Source: Thermoleophilia bacterium UBA2241 | GTDB taxonomy: Bacteria; Actinomycetota; Thermoleophilia; UBA2241 | Direction of reading: 5' to 3' | Assembly (NCBI GenBank): GCA_002347645.1 | Contig: DDYF01000017.1 | Coordinates: 1 to 60,357 of the forward strand | DNA: 60,357 bases | Shown here: piece by piece, positions 1-8,399 of the stretch | Layout: every line of letters starts with the position of its first letter | How positions within the stretch are numbered: position 1 is the stretch's first letter | Position numbers and translations under genes: made by a program | Notes under the pieces: generated by a model | What the model was told of the DNA's origin: nothing | The model's database searches: none | Seen by the model: the letters and a program-made list of their open reading frames with translations, nothing else

Positions 1-1338
1 GATGTTGAACTTGGCCTCCATCATCCCGGGCTCGTCCGGGTGGACCGACGAGGTGAAGGCCAGCGTGCCGAGGCCCTTGTCGAGACGGATCTGCTCCATC
101 GCGATGGGGTCCGAGAGGTCACGCGGCGTGCAGCCGAGCTTGTCGGCCACGTACTGCTTGGCTTCCTTGAGTCGCATCCGCCGGGTCATCTGCATCCGGG
201 CGACCAGGTCTCCGGCCGCCCGCATCCCGCCCATGCCCGACGCCTGCGAGTGGGCCCCCTCCATGCCGAGGGGATCGCCGGTGCCCACCTAGTAGCCGTC
301 GATCTTGAGGATCTCGACGAAGGCCTTGCTGGCGCGCGAGGTCGCGTCGGCCGGCGGGTAGACGCAGGTCGGCACGCCGCCGACGCCCATGCCCACGTTG
401 ACGTGCACGGGGATCTCGGCGACCTCCATGGCGGGCTTGACCAACGTGATGGCGCGGGCGATGTTCCAGGCCGTCGACTTGCCGGTGTTGATGTTGACGG
501 CCGGCCCGTAGATGGAAGCGCCGGCCTGCTGGACCATGCGCACCTGGTCACGTGGCCACATGCCGGCGAGCCGCTCGCCGTCGAAGGTCAGCTGGCCGTG
601 CATGCCGAGCACGAACTCGCTCGCCATGCCGATCTCGATGCCGAGCCAAGGGTACTTCGCGCGCAGCATGCGGCAGGCCCGCAGGCCGGCGAGGAAGTCG
701 GCGTCGCCGGCCGCCCCGGTGGTGTCGAAGTCGATGCCGTCGGTGCCCGCCGCGACCATGTTGTCGGCGACGAAGGCGATGTCCTCGACGAGCATCTGCG
801 CCGCCTCTTCCTGCGCCGCGCGGGCCTCGTCGATCTTGCCCATGGGCAGCAGCTCGGACCAGTTCGGGATGGGGCCGTCCGGCTTCGAATAGCGACCCAG
901 GTCAGGCATGCCGCCGTACTGCACCGGGTTGGTGAGCAGCGCCTGGGCGATCTTCATCGACTGGCCTTCGTGGGCGACGTTGGTCTTGACCGCCTTGTAG
1001 GAGTAGTCGATCTGCCAGAGCTCGACCATGTCGACGCCGAGCAGGGCCTCGAAGGACTGCAGGTCCTGGACCCGGTTGCCGATGTGCTTGGTCCCGGTCC
1101 CGTCGTTGGAGAGGATCACCTCGTCGCCGATGTCGACGGCGGTGAAGCGGGCTGGCGAGGCGTAGATGTCGAGCAGGTGGTCGAGCTCGTCGGGGCTGAG
1201 CTCGGGGACCTTGGCCTTCTTGGCCGCGAGCTGGGTGCCGGCCTCGAGGTCGGCCCGCATCTCGGACCGCGTCATCTCGACCAGCGAGCCGTCACCCATG
1301 CGGGTGGGGATCCTGGGCTCCAAGCGCATCACCTCCAT
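1..1338 (-). CDS. mtbB: Dimethylamine methyltransferase MtbB with in-frame amber (pyrrolysine) codon, 3' end beyond window
   Basis: MtbB transfers a methyl group from dimethylamine to the cobalt of a cognate corrinoid protein, the first step of methylamine use. The start is ATG 1338, with ATG 1329 as an alternative. Family segments are clear: RMGDG near the N-terminus, FDTTGAAGDADF, NTGKSTAWNIARA and HVNVGMGVGG. Codon 350 (289-291) is TAG. Past it the same frame is open for 96 more codons to the window edge, beginning VGTGDPLGMEGAHSQASG and continuing MRAAGDLVARMQ, which is the family's C-terminal part. In methanogen MtbB this site is pyrrolysine, so I read TAG as Pyl. The 446 visible codons compare with about 467 in archaeal homologues, so only a short tail is missing. 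No corrinoid protein, pylS or tRNA-Pyl lies in the window; they may be beyond position 1. A pseudogene is unlikely because nothing else disrupts the frame. Confidence 0.95.
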
Positions 1339-1419
1339 CTCGTCGTCGGGGAGCGAGTGCGGCCGAAGCCTACCGCACGGCTCGCGCGGACCGCCACCGG
1401 CACTTGGACGGTCCAGGCG

Positions 1420-1713
1420 TCACGGCAGCGAGCCCACGATCCCCTTGAACTGGTCGCGCGTGAAGGCCCGCATCGTCGTCGTGGTCACGTTCCCCAGAGC
1501 AGTCAATCCGAGTGAGAACGCGGCGGCGGCCTCGTCGCTCGGCGCCTCTCCGATCGCGACGTAGTCGTACGGCCCCATGGTGATGTGGAAGCTGTACATC
1601 TTGCCGCCCATCGCTTCGAACGCCTTCACCCCCTCGGCGATGCGCTCCGGTGCCGCCTTGATGTCGGCAGCGCCCTGGGCGGTCAGCTTCATGAGCATGA
1701 CGAACGCGGACAT
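1420..1713 (-). CDS. GYD-domain protein
   Basis: A small soluble protein of 97 residues matching the GYD-domain family, with the characteristic GPYDYVAIGEAP segment at its centre and a FVMLMKLT strand at the start. The family forms ferredoxin-like dimers of unknown function. The ATG at 1713 is preferred over the longer frame because a purine-rich site (GAAGGGGGG) lies just upstream and homology begins here. It is 81 bp upstream of mtbB on the same strand, so the two may be co-transcribed. That is position only and does not prove a role in methylamine metabolism. Confidence 0.8.
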   Translation of the reverse strand: MSAFVMLMKLTAQGAADIKAAPERIAEGVKAFEAMGGKMYSFHITMGPYDYVAIGEAPSDEAAAAFSLGLTALGNVTTTTMRAFTRDQFKGIVGSLP

Positions 1714-1861
1714 CGTGGACCCCCCTTCGGACTCCTTTGACGGCGTCGCCCCGCGGCGGCGCACACGGCTGGTCTACCCGAGGCGCGAAGCAGCTAACGG
1801 CAGACACCGTTGACGGGGAGCGTGAGGAGAGACGACGCGAACGCGAGGCGGCGGACGACGC

Positions 1862-1937
1862 TGGAGCCGGCGGGCGGATTCGAACCGTCGACCTGCCGCT
1901 TACAAGGCGGCTGCTCTACCGACTGAGCTACGCCGGC
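1862..1937 (-). tRNA. tRNA-Thr (TGT anticodon)
   Basis: A 76-nt cloverleaf on the minus strand. The acceptor arms GCCGGCG and CGCCGGC pair fully, followed by T and an encoded CCA. The D arm contains AGCTCAGTCGGTAGAGC. The anticodon loop CTTGTAA sits on a GCCGC/GCGGC stem and gives TGT. The T loop is TTCGAAT on a GACGG/CCGCC stem with one A-C mismatch. Confidence 0.95.
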
Positions 1938-2078
1938 CCGGACGTGCAGGTGCACAGTCTACCGCGCGCCAGCGCGTGTCGAACGCGAGCCTCCCCAGAC
2001 GAGGCGGGCGCGCGGCGCATCGGCGAGCGACGTTGGCTGGTGAGGGGGCGCTCGGGGCCAGAGAGACCGTGTCAAACA

Positions 2079-2215
2079 GTCTGCCCCGGCCCCGAGCCGC
2101 GGTCCGCCCGGGGCCGGGGCGGACCTGAAGATAGGAGGTACCAGCACAAGACGCTGGCAGCGTGCTTCCTGGAGAAGGAAGCGCCGCACATCTGACTCTA
2201 GAGGGGTCCTTCGAA
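2079..2215 (-). ncRNA. Candidate structured small RNA in the 357-bp gap between tRNA-Thr and ligA
   Basis: The gap 1938-2294 has no credible gene but is rich in structure. Read on the minus strand there is an 8-bp hairpin (arms 2177-2184 and 2162-2169), a 5-bp hairpin (GCTGG 2153-2157, CCAGC 2141-2145), then a very GC-rich hairpin with 16-bp arms and one G-T pair (2109-2124 with 2079-2094), followed by a short T-rich stretch. This resembles a small RNA ending in a terminator. It could instead be only the 3' region of the ligA transcript. It does not match 4.5S RNA (no GGAA-loop motif) or tmRNA that I can see. Strand and ends are inferred. Confidence 0.3.
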
Positions 2216-2230
2216 GCGAACATTAACCGA

Positions 2231-2250
2231 ATATGAAGCGATATGAAGCG
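2231..2250. repeat. Tandem direct repeat of ATATGAAGCG
   Basis: Two perfect adjacent copies of ATATGAAGCG, one helical turn apart, in an unusually AT-rich patch (about 2213-2300) of a GC-rich window. A partial copy (CGAAGCG) lies at about 2214. It could be an operator or part of a promoter for the structured RNA downstream on the minus strand. Confidence 0.6.
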
Positions 2251-2294
2251 AGCAGTGCCTGCCGCCTGCCTCATGGTGCTGTTTTGATGAGATT

Positions 2295-4463
2295 CTACCT
2301 TGGTTTGGGCGCCTCCGGACTGTCGTCCGCCTCGGCCAAGGGGAGTGCGTCGAGCCTCGAGGGGTCGTCGTCGAGCAGCGCCAAGAGCCCAGCTTCGTCG
2401 AGGACCGTCACGCCCAGGCTGCGGGCCTTGACGAGCTTCGAGCCCGGGGCTTCCCCAGCAACGACGTAGTCGACGCTCTTGCCCACCGTGGCGCTCACGC
2501 GCCCGCCGCGCGCCTCGATGCGCTCCTGGGCCTGGGCGCGCGTCAACGTGTCGAGCCGCCCCGTGAGGACGAACGCCCGTCCGGCCAGAGGGCCCGGGCC
2601 GGCCGGCGTGGTCTCCGCTATGAAGCACAGTCCGTGGGCGCGCAGCCTCGCGACGGTCTCCTGGTTCCTGGGGTCGTCGAGGTACTGGCGCACGGCTTCC
2701 GCCACGACGCCCCCGACACCGGGCACGGCCGCGAGCTCATCGAGCGACGCCCCCAGGAGGTCGTCCATCGTGGCGAAGCTCTCGGTGAGCGCTCGCGCCG
2801 TGACGCCTCCGACGTGGCGCATGCCCAGCGCCAGCAGGACCCGGGCGAAGGGCTGCTGCTTCGACGCCTCCAGCGCCGCGAGCACGTTCTCGGCCAGCTT
2901 GCCGGGCACGACGATGTCGTTCCCCTCCGGGTCTTTCTCCTTGCGCGTGAAGAGCGGCACGTCGACCAGCTTGCTGAGAGTGAGGTCGTACAGGTCGGCG
3001 ACGTTCTCGATGAGGCCCGCCTCGTGGAGAGCGGCCACCGCCTCTTCGCCGAGCCCGTCGATGTCCATGGCCCCCTTGCTGACGAAGTGCTTGATGCTCT
3101 CCACGATCTGCGCCGGGCACGAGCGGTTCGGGCAACGCACGGCCACCTCGCCACTCTCGCGCACGGTCTGCGACCCGCAGGCCGGGCAGAAGGCGGGCAT
3201 GCGCCACTCGAGCAGCGCCGCGTGCCGCGCCGCGCGCGGCACGCGGCGCCCTTCCTCCTCGACGTCGCCGGTCAGGACCGGCCCCACGACCTGCGGGATC
3301 ACGTCGCCGGCGCGCTGCACGACGACGTCATCGCCGGGGCGGAGGTCCTTGCGCCGGATGTCGTCCTCGTTGTGCAGGGTGGCGCGCTCGACGATCACGC
3401 CGCCGACGCCGACGGGCTCGAGGACGGCGAAGGGCGTCAGCACGCCCGTCCGGCCGACGTTCACGGCGATCTCGCGCAGGCGCGTCGTCGCCGTCGTCGG
3501 CGCGAACTTGAACGCGATCGCCCAGCGAGGGTCGTGAGCGACCGCGCCGAGGGCGCGCTGCAGGGCGTACGCGTCGACCTTCACGACGGCGCCGTCGATG
3601 TCGTAGTCCAGGTCGTCGCGCTTGCTCTCCCAGCGCGCGCACAGGGTCGCGACCTCGTCGATCGACTCGGCCACTGCGATGTCGGGGTTGACGCGAAATC
3701 CCTGCGCGCGCAGCCACTCGAGCGCGCCGCGGTGATCGCCGAGCGCGAGGCCCTCGCTTGCTCCGATGCCATAACAGAAGAGCGACAAGGGCCGCGAGGC
3801 CGCGACGGCCGGGTCGAGCTGACGGATCGACCCGGCGGCGGCGTTGCGGGGGTTGGCGAACGCGGGCAGGCCGTCGGCGGCGCGCGCCTCGTTGAGGCGC
3901 GCGAAGGCGGCCAGGGGAAGGTAGACCTCGCCGCGGACCTCGACGACGGGGGGCGGCGGGTCCTCGCGCAGGCGCAGCGGCACCGCGCGGACGGTCTTGA
4001 GGTTCGCGGTGACGTCCTCTCCCACCGTGCCGTTCCCCCGGGTGGCACCGACGGCGAACACGCCGTCGCGGTACGTCAGCGAGATGGCGAGCCCGTCGAT
4101 CTTCGGTTCCACGACGTAGCGCACCGGCACGTCGTCGAGCCCCCTCGCCTCGAGCAGGCGGCGATTGCGGGCATCCCACGCGCGAAGCTCCTCGGCGCTG
4201 CGCGCGTTGGCCAGCGAGAGCATCGGCTCGAGGTGGCGCACCTGCTCGAACCTCTCGAGCGGCCGCCCGCCGACACGCTGCGTCGGCGAATCGGGCGCGC
4301 GAAGCTCAGGGTGTTCCTCCTCGAGCGTCTGCAACTCGCGAAAGAGGCCGTCGTACTCGGCGTCCGAGATCTCGGGCTGGTCGAGGTCGTAGTACAGGCG
4401 CGCGTGGTGCTCGATGAGCGCACGCAGTTCGGCCGCACGCCTGGCTGCGTCGTCGGCACCCAC
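2295..4463 (-). CDS. ligA: NAD-dependent DNA ligase
   Basis: LigA seals nicks during replication and repair using NAD. The 722 residues are a normal length. The order is an N-terminal Ia helix region (HHARLYYDLDQPEISDAEYD), adenylation domain with the nucleophile motif EPKIDGLAIS, OB fold (VNVGRTGVLTPFAVLEPV), a four-Cys zinc finger (CPACG ... CPNRSCPA), helix-hairpin-helix repeats and a C-terminal BRCT domain (GRAFVLTG). GTG 4463 is chosen because GGGGAGAAG precedes it and homology starts here; upstream residues are arginine-rich shadow sequence. It follows the HAD gene by 11 bp in a surE-HAD-ligA unit. The stop is TAG, with an in-frame TGA seven codons later. Confidence 0.97.
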   Translation of the reverse strand: MGADDAARRAAELRALIEHHARLYYDLDQPEISDAEYDGLFRELQTLEEEHPELRAPDSPTQRVGGRPLERFEQVRHLEPMLSLANARSAEELRAWDARNRRLLEARGLDDVPVRYVVEPKIDGLAISLTYRDGVFAVGATRGNGTVGEDVTANLKTVRAVPLRLREDPPPPVVEVRGEVYLPLAAFARLNEARAADGLPAFANPRNAAAGSIRQLDPAVAASRPLSLFCYGIGASEGLALGDHRGALEWLRAQGFRVNPDIAVAESIDEVATLCARWESKRDDLDYDIDGAVVKVDAYALQRALGAVAHDPRWAIAFKFAPTTATTRLREIAVNVGRTGVLTPFAVLEPVGVGGVIVERATLHNEDDIRRKDLRPGDDVVVQRAGDVIPQVVGPVLTGDVEEEGRRVPRAARHAALLEWRMPAFCPACGSQTVRESGEVAVRCPNRSCPAQIVESIKHFVSKGAMDIDGLGEEAVAALHEAGLIENVADLYDLTLSKLVDVPLFTRKEKDPEGNDIVVPGKLAENVLAALEASKQQPFARVLLALGMRHVGGVTARALTESFATMDDLLGASLDELAAVPGVGGVVAEAVRQYLDDPRNQETVARLRAHGLCFIAETTPAGPGPLAGRAFVLTGRLDTLTRAQAQERIEARGGRVSATVGKSVDYVVAGEAPGSKLVKARSLGVTVLDEAGLLALLDDDPSRLDALPLAEADDSPEAPKPR

Positions 4464-4474
4464 CGCTTCTCCCC

Positions 4475-5227
4475 TCAGTCGCGCGCCGGCGGGGACGCGG
4501 CGACCTCGCGCAGCGTGCGGCCGCGACCGCGCAGGCACAGGTCGACGAGCTCTTCCGGTCGTTCGAGCCAGAAGTCGGGCGCCGCCTCGAGAAGGGCGTC
4601 GCGACCGAAGACGCCCCACGCGACGGCCGCCGTCGCGATCCCGGCCGCCCTGCCGGCGTGCACGTCGACGGGGCTGTCGCCGATGTAGATGGGCGCCGGC
4701 GCGGCTGCCGGGGTGCCAGGGACGCCGGTCCCGGCGCCGGCCTCGCCTGCGCCCCTGCCGGCGCCGGCCTCGAGGCGCTCGAGGCAGAGAAGGACAGGCT
4801 CCGGCGCCGGCTTGTGCGCGTCGGTGTCGCTGGCCGTGACGACGACGTCGAACATTGTGCGCATGCCGACCGCGGCGAACGCCATGGCCGTCGTGTCGCG
4901 GCTCTTGGACGTGACGATGCCGAGACGACGGCCCGCGTCCTTCAGCGCGGTGAGCGCCTCAGCGATGCCGTCGTACGAGCGGATCAGCTCGTCGTGGCGT
5001 CGGTGGTTGTACTCGCGGTAGACGTCGTATAGCTCGCGCGCCTTGTCGCGGGAGAGGCGCTCCATCTGGGCCATGAGCGGTTGCCCGACGCCTGCGGTGA
5101 TGTGCTCGTCGGGCAGGTCGACCCCGAGGACGGTGCGCACCGCGTGGCGGAACGACAGAACGATGAGCTCGACGGTGTCCACGACGGTCCCGTCGAGGTC
5201 GAAGAGGACAGGGTCGAACCCGCGCAC
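4475..5227 (-). CDS. HAD-family hydrolase, phosphoglycolate phosphatase / PpaX-like
   Basis: A haloacid-dehalogenase phosphatase with catalytic motif I FDLDGTVVDTVELI at its start, motif II GIVTSKSRD, the lysine in HKPAPEP and motif IV IYIGDSPVD. The helical cap segment resembles phosphoglycolate phosphatase and pyrophosphatase PpaX; substrate cannot be assigned. A low-complexity Gly/Ala/Pro-rich insertion of about 25 residues sits between the lysine motif and motif IV, where relatives are short. GTG 5227 and GTG 5230 are adjacent possible starts; GGGGG just upstream favours 5227. It lies 7-10 bp after surE and just before ligA. Confidence 0.85.
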   Translation of the reverse strand: MRGFDPVLFDLDGTVVDTVELIVLSFRHAVRTVLGVDLPDEHITAGVGQPLMAQMERLSRDKARELYDVYREYNHRRHDELIRSYDGIAEALTALKDAGRRLGIVTSKSRDTTAMAFAAVGMRTMFDVVVTASDTDAHKPAPEPVLLCLERLEAGAGRGAGEAGAGTGVPGTPAAAPAPIYIGDSPVDVHAGRAAGIATAAVAWGVFGRDALLEAAPDFWLERPEELVDLCLRGRGRTLREVAASPPARD

Positions 5228-5237
5228 CACGCCCCCG

Positions 5238-6008
5238 TTACCCGTGGACCGCCTGCGTGTCTGGCTCCCACGCGGCGAGGTCGGCGAGCAGGCCTGCGTC
5301 GAGCAGGTCGTAGCGCAGCGGCGTGACGGCCACGAAGCCCGCCGCGACGACCGCGAAGTCGGTGTCGAAACCCGCGACGGCGGGCGGTCCGTCACAGGGC
5401 ACGAAGTACTCGCCGGCGTGCTCCCCGGCGAGCGTCACACGGTCGTGGCAGCTCGCGCCGCCGAGGCGCGCAGGGCGCAGGCCGCGGATCTCGGCGGCCG
5501 GAAGGTCCGGGAGGTTCACGTTGAGGACCGTCCGCGGCGGGACGCCCTCGTCGACTGCCCGGCGAAGGATGGCTCGCAGCAGCGGGACGGCCTCGTCGAG
5601 CCAACGCGGCTCGCGGCTCTCGACGGAGAAGGCGAGGCCGGCGCCGCCGCGCAGCGCCGTCTCGAGCGCAGCGCCCACGGTGCCGGAGTACGTCACGTCG
5701 GCGCCCAGGTTGCCCCCCAGGTTGACGCCCGAGACCACGAGATCGGGCACCGGCGCGACTACGCCGAGCAAGGCCACGCGCACGCAGTCCGACGGGGTGC
5801 CGTCGAGGGCAAAGCCCTCGAAGTCCCCGCCGAACCTCGTGCGCTCGAGTCTGAGCGCGCGGTCGATGGTGATGCTGCGCGCCACGGCGCTGCTGTTCGC
5901 GGCCGGGGCGATGGTCGTGACGTCGCCGAGCCCCTCGAGGGCCGAGCGCAAGGCGGCGATGCCGGGCGAGGCGATCCCGTCGTCGTTGGTGAGCAGGAGC
6001 TGGGTCAC
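5238..6008 (-). CDS. surE: 5'/3'-nucleotidase SurE
   Basis: SurE dephosphorylates nucleoside monophosphates using a divalent metal. The 256 residues open with the family signature LLTNDDGIASPGI, whose Asp-Asp pair binds metal. The central APAANSSAV and VSGVNLGGNLGADV segments complete the active site. GTG 6008 is the start that matches family homology; its ribosome site is weak. It is first in a minus-strand unit with the HAD phosphatase and ligA. It ends in TAA, one of only two TAA stops in the window. Confidence 0.95.
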   Translation of the reverse strand: MTQLLLTNDDGIASPGIAALRSALEGLGDVTTIAPAANSSAVARSITIDRALRLERTRFGGDFEGFALDGTPSDCVRVALLGVVAPVPDLVVSGVNLGGNLGADVTYSGTVGAALETALRGGAGLAFSVESREPRWLDEAVPLLRAILRRAVDEGVPPRTVLNVNLPDLPAAEIRGLRPARLGGASCHDRVTLAGEHAGEYFVPCDGPPAVAGFDTDFAVVAAGFVAVTPLRYDLLDAGLLADLAAWEPDTQAVHG

Positions 6009-6125
6009 TCGCGCATTGTACTTCACCGGCCGGGTGCGCCCCGTCGGCCGGGTGCCTCGCGCAGCGCGCAGGAGAAGCGACGACGCGCGTCGTAAGACGA
6101 GGCGAGAAGGCCGACAAGGAGCCCC

Positions 6126-7022
6126 ATGTCCGAGCCAAGCCAAGCCGCCGGGCGCCTCGTCACCTGGCGGGTCCCGCTGCGCCGAGGCGTCGCCCTCGGC
6201 GCCGCCCTGGCCGCCGTGACGGGGCTCGCGCTGGTCGCCGGGCCGGCCTACGTCTGGCCGCTCTTCGTGCTGCCGCTCGTCCTCGCAGCGCTCTTCTTCT
6301 TCGAGCTCGGCAGCCTCCTCGTCACAGGCTGGCTCGGTCTGCTGCACGTCAATCTGTTCGCGTTCGTCGCCCCGGTGACTCCGTCGGCCGTGCGTCTGGC
6401 CGTCATCGGGACGGCGCTCTTCGGCGTCGCCGGCGCACTGCTCGGACGCGCGCAGCGCGAGCACGCCCGCGTCCAGGCATCACTCGCCGCCTCCTCGCTC
6501 TGCGACCGCCTGACCGGCCTGTACAACTACGGGACCTTCGTCGACTACCTCCACAACGAGGTGACGAAGGTCGACCGCTACGGCGGCACGCTCACGCTGC
6601 TCATGCTCGACCTCGACCACTTCAAGAGGTTCAACGACGTCCATGGCCACGAGGCCGGCAACGAACTGCTCAGAAGCGTGGGCGCCGCCTTGCGCGGCCT
6701 CGTCCGCGAGGCCGACCTGGCGGCGCGTTACGGCGGCGAGGAGTTCGCCGTGCTCATCCGCGGCGACGAACGCCAAGGCTTCGAGCTCGCCGAACGGCTC
6801 CGCCGTGCCGTGGCCGACCTGTCGGTCGTGGTGCGCGGCGGCCACACCGCCGCGGCCACGGTCTCCGTCGGTGTCGCGAGCTATCCGGGCGCCACGCGCG
6901 ACGAGACGGAGCTCATCGACCGCGCCGACGCGGCGCTCTACGCCTCGAAGCACCGCGGCCGCGACCGGGTGACGATCGCGACCGTCGCTATCTCCGGCGC
7001 GGCCGTCGAACTCAGCGCCTGA
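6126..7022 (+). CDS. Membrane diguanylate cyclase (GGDEF domain)
   Basis: Makes cyclic di-GMP from two GTP. The N-terminal 110 residues hold about three membrane segments (roughly 20-40, 45-65 and 88-106) without a recognised sensor domain. The GGDEF domain follows: SLCDRLTGLYNYGTF, the metal-binding MLDLDHFKRFND, and the active-site loop YGGEEF. An RxxD inhibitory site (READ) lies five residues before that loop, so product inhibition is probably kept. It is convergent with a degenerate GGDEF-EAL gene, 46 bp apart, suggesting a cyclic di-GMP neighbourhood. Confidence 0.93.
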   Translation: MSEPSQAAGRLVTWRVPLRRGVALGAALAAVTGLALVAGPAYVWPLFVLPLVLAALFFFELGSLLVTGWLGLLHVNLFAFVAPVTPSAVRLAVIGTALFGVAGALLGRAQREHARVQASLAASSLCDRLTGLYNYGTFVDYLHNEVTKVDRYGGTLTLLMLDLDHFKRFNDVHGHEAGNELLRSVGAALRGLVREADLAARYGGEEFAVLIRGDERQGFELAERLRRAVADLSVVVRGGHTAAATVSVGVASYPGATRDETELIDRADAALYASKHRGRDRVTIATVAISGAAVELSA

Positions 7023-7068
7023 GTGTGAGGCTGGCCCCGAGCGCGTCGGCGCCGCGGCGCCGCGCCGC

Positions 7069-8382
7069 TCAGCTCGCGAAGGTCACGTGCGGCAGGCGTG
7101 TGTCGGGACGCGCGTAGAGGTCGCCGCAGTACAGCTCGACGCCGTTGCGGCGCAGCACGCGCTCCTGCTCATCGGTACGCACCCCCGTGGCCACGAGCTG
7201 CGCCTTGATCCGCCCGGCGAACCGCACCAGCAGCTGCACGACCTCGACCGGGGTGAGCTCGCCCGTCACCCCTGCGACGAGGACCGGGTCCAGACAGATG
7301 AAGTCGGGCGCGGCCTCGGCGATGAGCTCGAGGGTCGTGAACTGTGCGCCGAGGCCGGCGAGGCACAGCTGGAAGCCCATGTCGCGGACGTTCGCCAGCG
7401 TGCGAAGCGTGGACGCCGTGTTGCTGCGCAGCTCGTCGGCGTCGACCTCGAACACGACGTGCTGGGGGACGAGCGTCTGGTTGAGCGAGTAGAACTCGCT
7501 GAGCGCGACGACGGCAGCGTTGGGCAGTTCGGTCGCGGCGCACCAGACGAACAGCAGGTCGTCCGCGGCAAGGCCGGCGGCCGCCGCGACCGTCGCCGCC
7601 CGTGCCGCGACCCCGTACGCCGGCAGGAGGCTCGAGCGCCGCGCGACGTCGAGCAGCACGTCCGGCAGCCGCAGCGGCGAGTAGAACGGCCCGCGCAGGC
7701 TGCTTCGGTACCCGACCACGGTCCGGCCGCCCAGATCGACGACCGGCTCGAAGAGCGGCTCGAGCTCCGCCTCTTCCACACAGTTGGCGAGCGTCTTCTC
7801 AAGCTCCTGACCATACAGGACGGCCTGCTCCTCGGCGGCCTGCATGGCGAGGGCGACGCCGCGCTGCAGGTTCTGCTCGAACGTGAGCGCGTCGTCGCCT
7901 TGGAGGATCGCCGCCCCGACGGACGGGTGGACGCGGTCGTACACGCCGGGGGCGAGGTCGTTGAGCAGCAGCGACTGCAGGCGCTCGTAGACGCGACGGG
8001 TGACGAGCGCCAGGTCGTCGGCAGAGACGACGTCGCTCGAGCGCGGCGGGGAGAGGAGGACGATGAAGGCGTCGTCGGTGAGCGTGAAGTCGGCGACCAC
8101 GTCGAGCCGCCGAAGCGTGCTCCCCACCATGCCGCCGAGGTTGTTCGCCACGGCGTCGAGGATGTCGCGCACGATGCGCCAGCCGAAGATGGGCTCGAGA
8201 CGCCCGTACCGGTCGAGCTTGACGTACAGGATGGCGACGCTGCCGCGACGTTCGAGCTCGAGGCGGATCGCGTCGGCGACGACGCTGAGCGCCGGCAACG
8301 ACGACGCGCCGTCACTCACCAGGCTGCGCATCGTCGTCTGCGCGCGGCGGAGCGTCTCGTCGCTCGGGATGTCGGGACTCAC
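7069..8382 (-). CDS. Degenerate GGDEF-EAL domain protein, probably catalytically inactive
   Basis: A 437-residue soluble protein with a GGDEF-like half (about 30-195) and an EAL-like half (about 205-435). Where GG[DE]EF is expected it has FTLTDDAFIVLL. The EAL position reads YRSSL, and the DDFG loop is replaced by LAGLGAQF. Neither cyclase nor phosphodiesterase residues are kept, so it is more likely a nucleotide-binding or partner-binding regulator. GTG 8382 has TGGGGGCAGC before it. It starts 17 bp after the FmdB-like gene and is probably co-transcribed with it. Confidence 0.75.
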   Translation of the reverse strand: MSPDIPSDETLRRAQTTMRSLVSDGASSLPALSVVADAIRLELERRGSVAILYVKLDRYGRLEPIFGWRIVRDILDAVANNLGGMVGSTLRRLDVVADFTLTDDAFIVLLSPPRSSDVVSADDLALVTRRVYERLQSLLLNDLAPGVYDRVHPSVGAAILQGDDALTFEQNLQRGVALAMQAAEEQAVLYGQELEKTLANCVEEAELEPLFEPVVDLGGRTVVGYRSSLRGPFYSPLRLPDVLLDVARRSSLLPAYGVAARAATVAAAAGLAADDLLFVWCAATELPNAAVVALSEFYSLNQTLVPQHVVFEVDADELRSNTASTLRTLANVRDMGFQLCLAGLGAQFTTLELIAEAAPDFICLDPVLVAGVTGELTPVEVVQLLVRFAGRIKAQLVATGVRTDEQERVLRRNGVELYCGDLYARPDTRLPHVTFAS

Positions 8383-8399
8383 GCTGCCCCCAGTGAGCC

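Noticed and set aside
289..1338. mtbB as a truncated pseudogene ending at the TAG
   Set aside because: The frame continues for 96 codons with family-specific sequence and the TAG is exactly at the pyrrolysine site.
2079..2215. 4.5S (SRP) RNA, tmRNA or tRNA-Pyl in the gap before ligA
   Set aside because: No GGAA-loop SRP motif, no tRNA-like ends, and CTCTAGA near 2196 is not in a cloverleaf.
2634..4688. 684-codon open frame opposite ligA, and many similar long frames opposite real genes (for example 10313-12691, 19333-21762, 48363-51560)
   Set aside because: High GC at third positions leaves antisense frames open. Their products are Arg/Asp/Val/Gly-rich without domains, and the opposite strand encodes clear conserved proteins.
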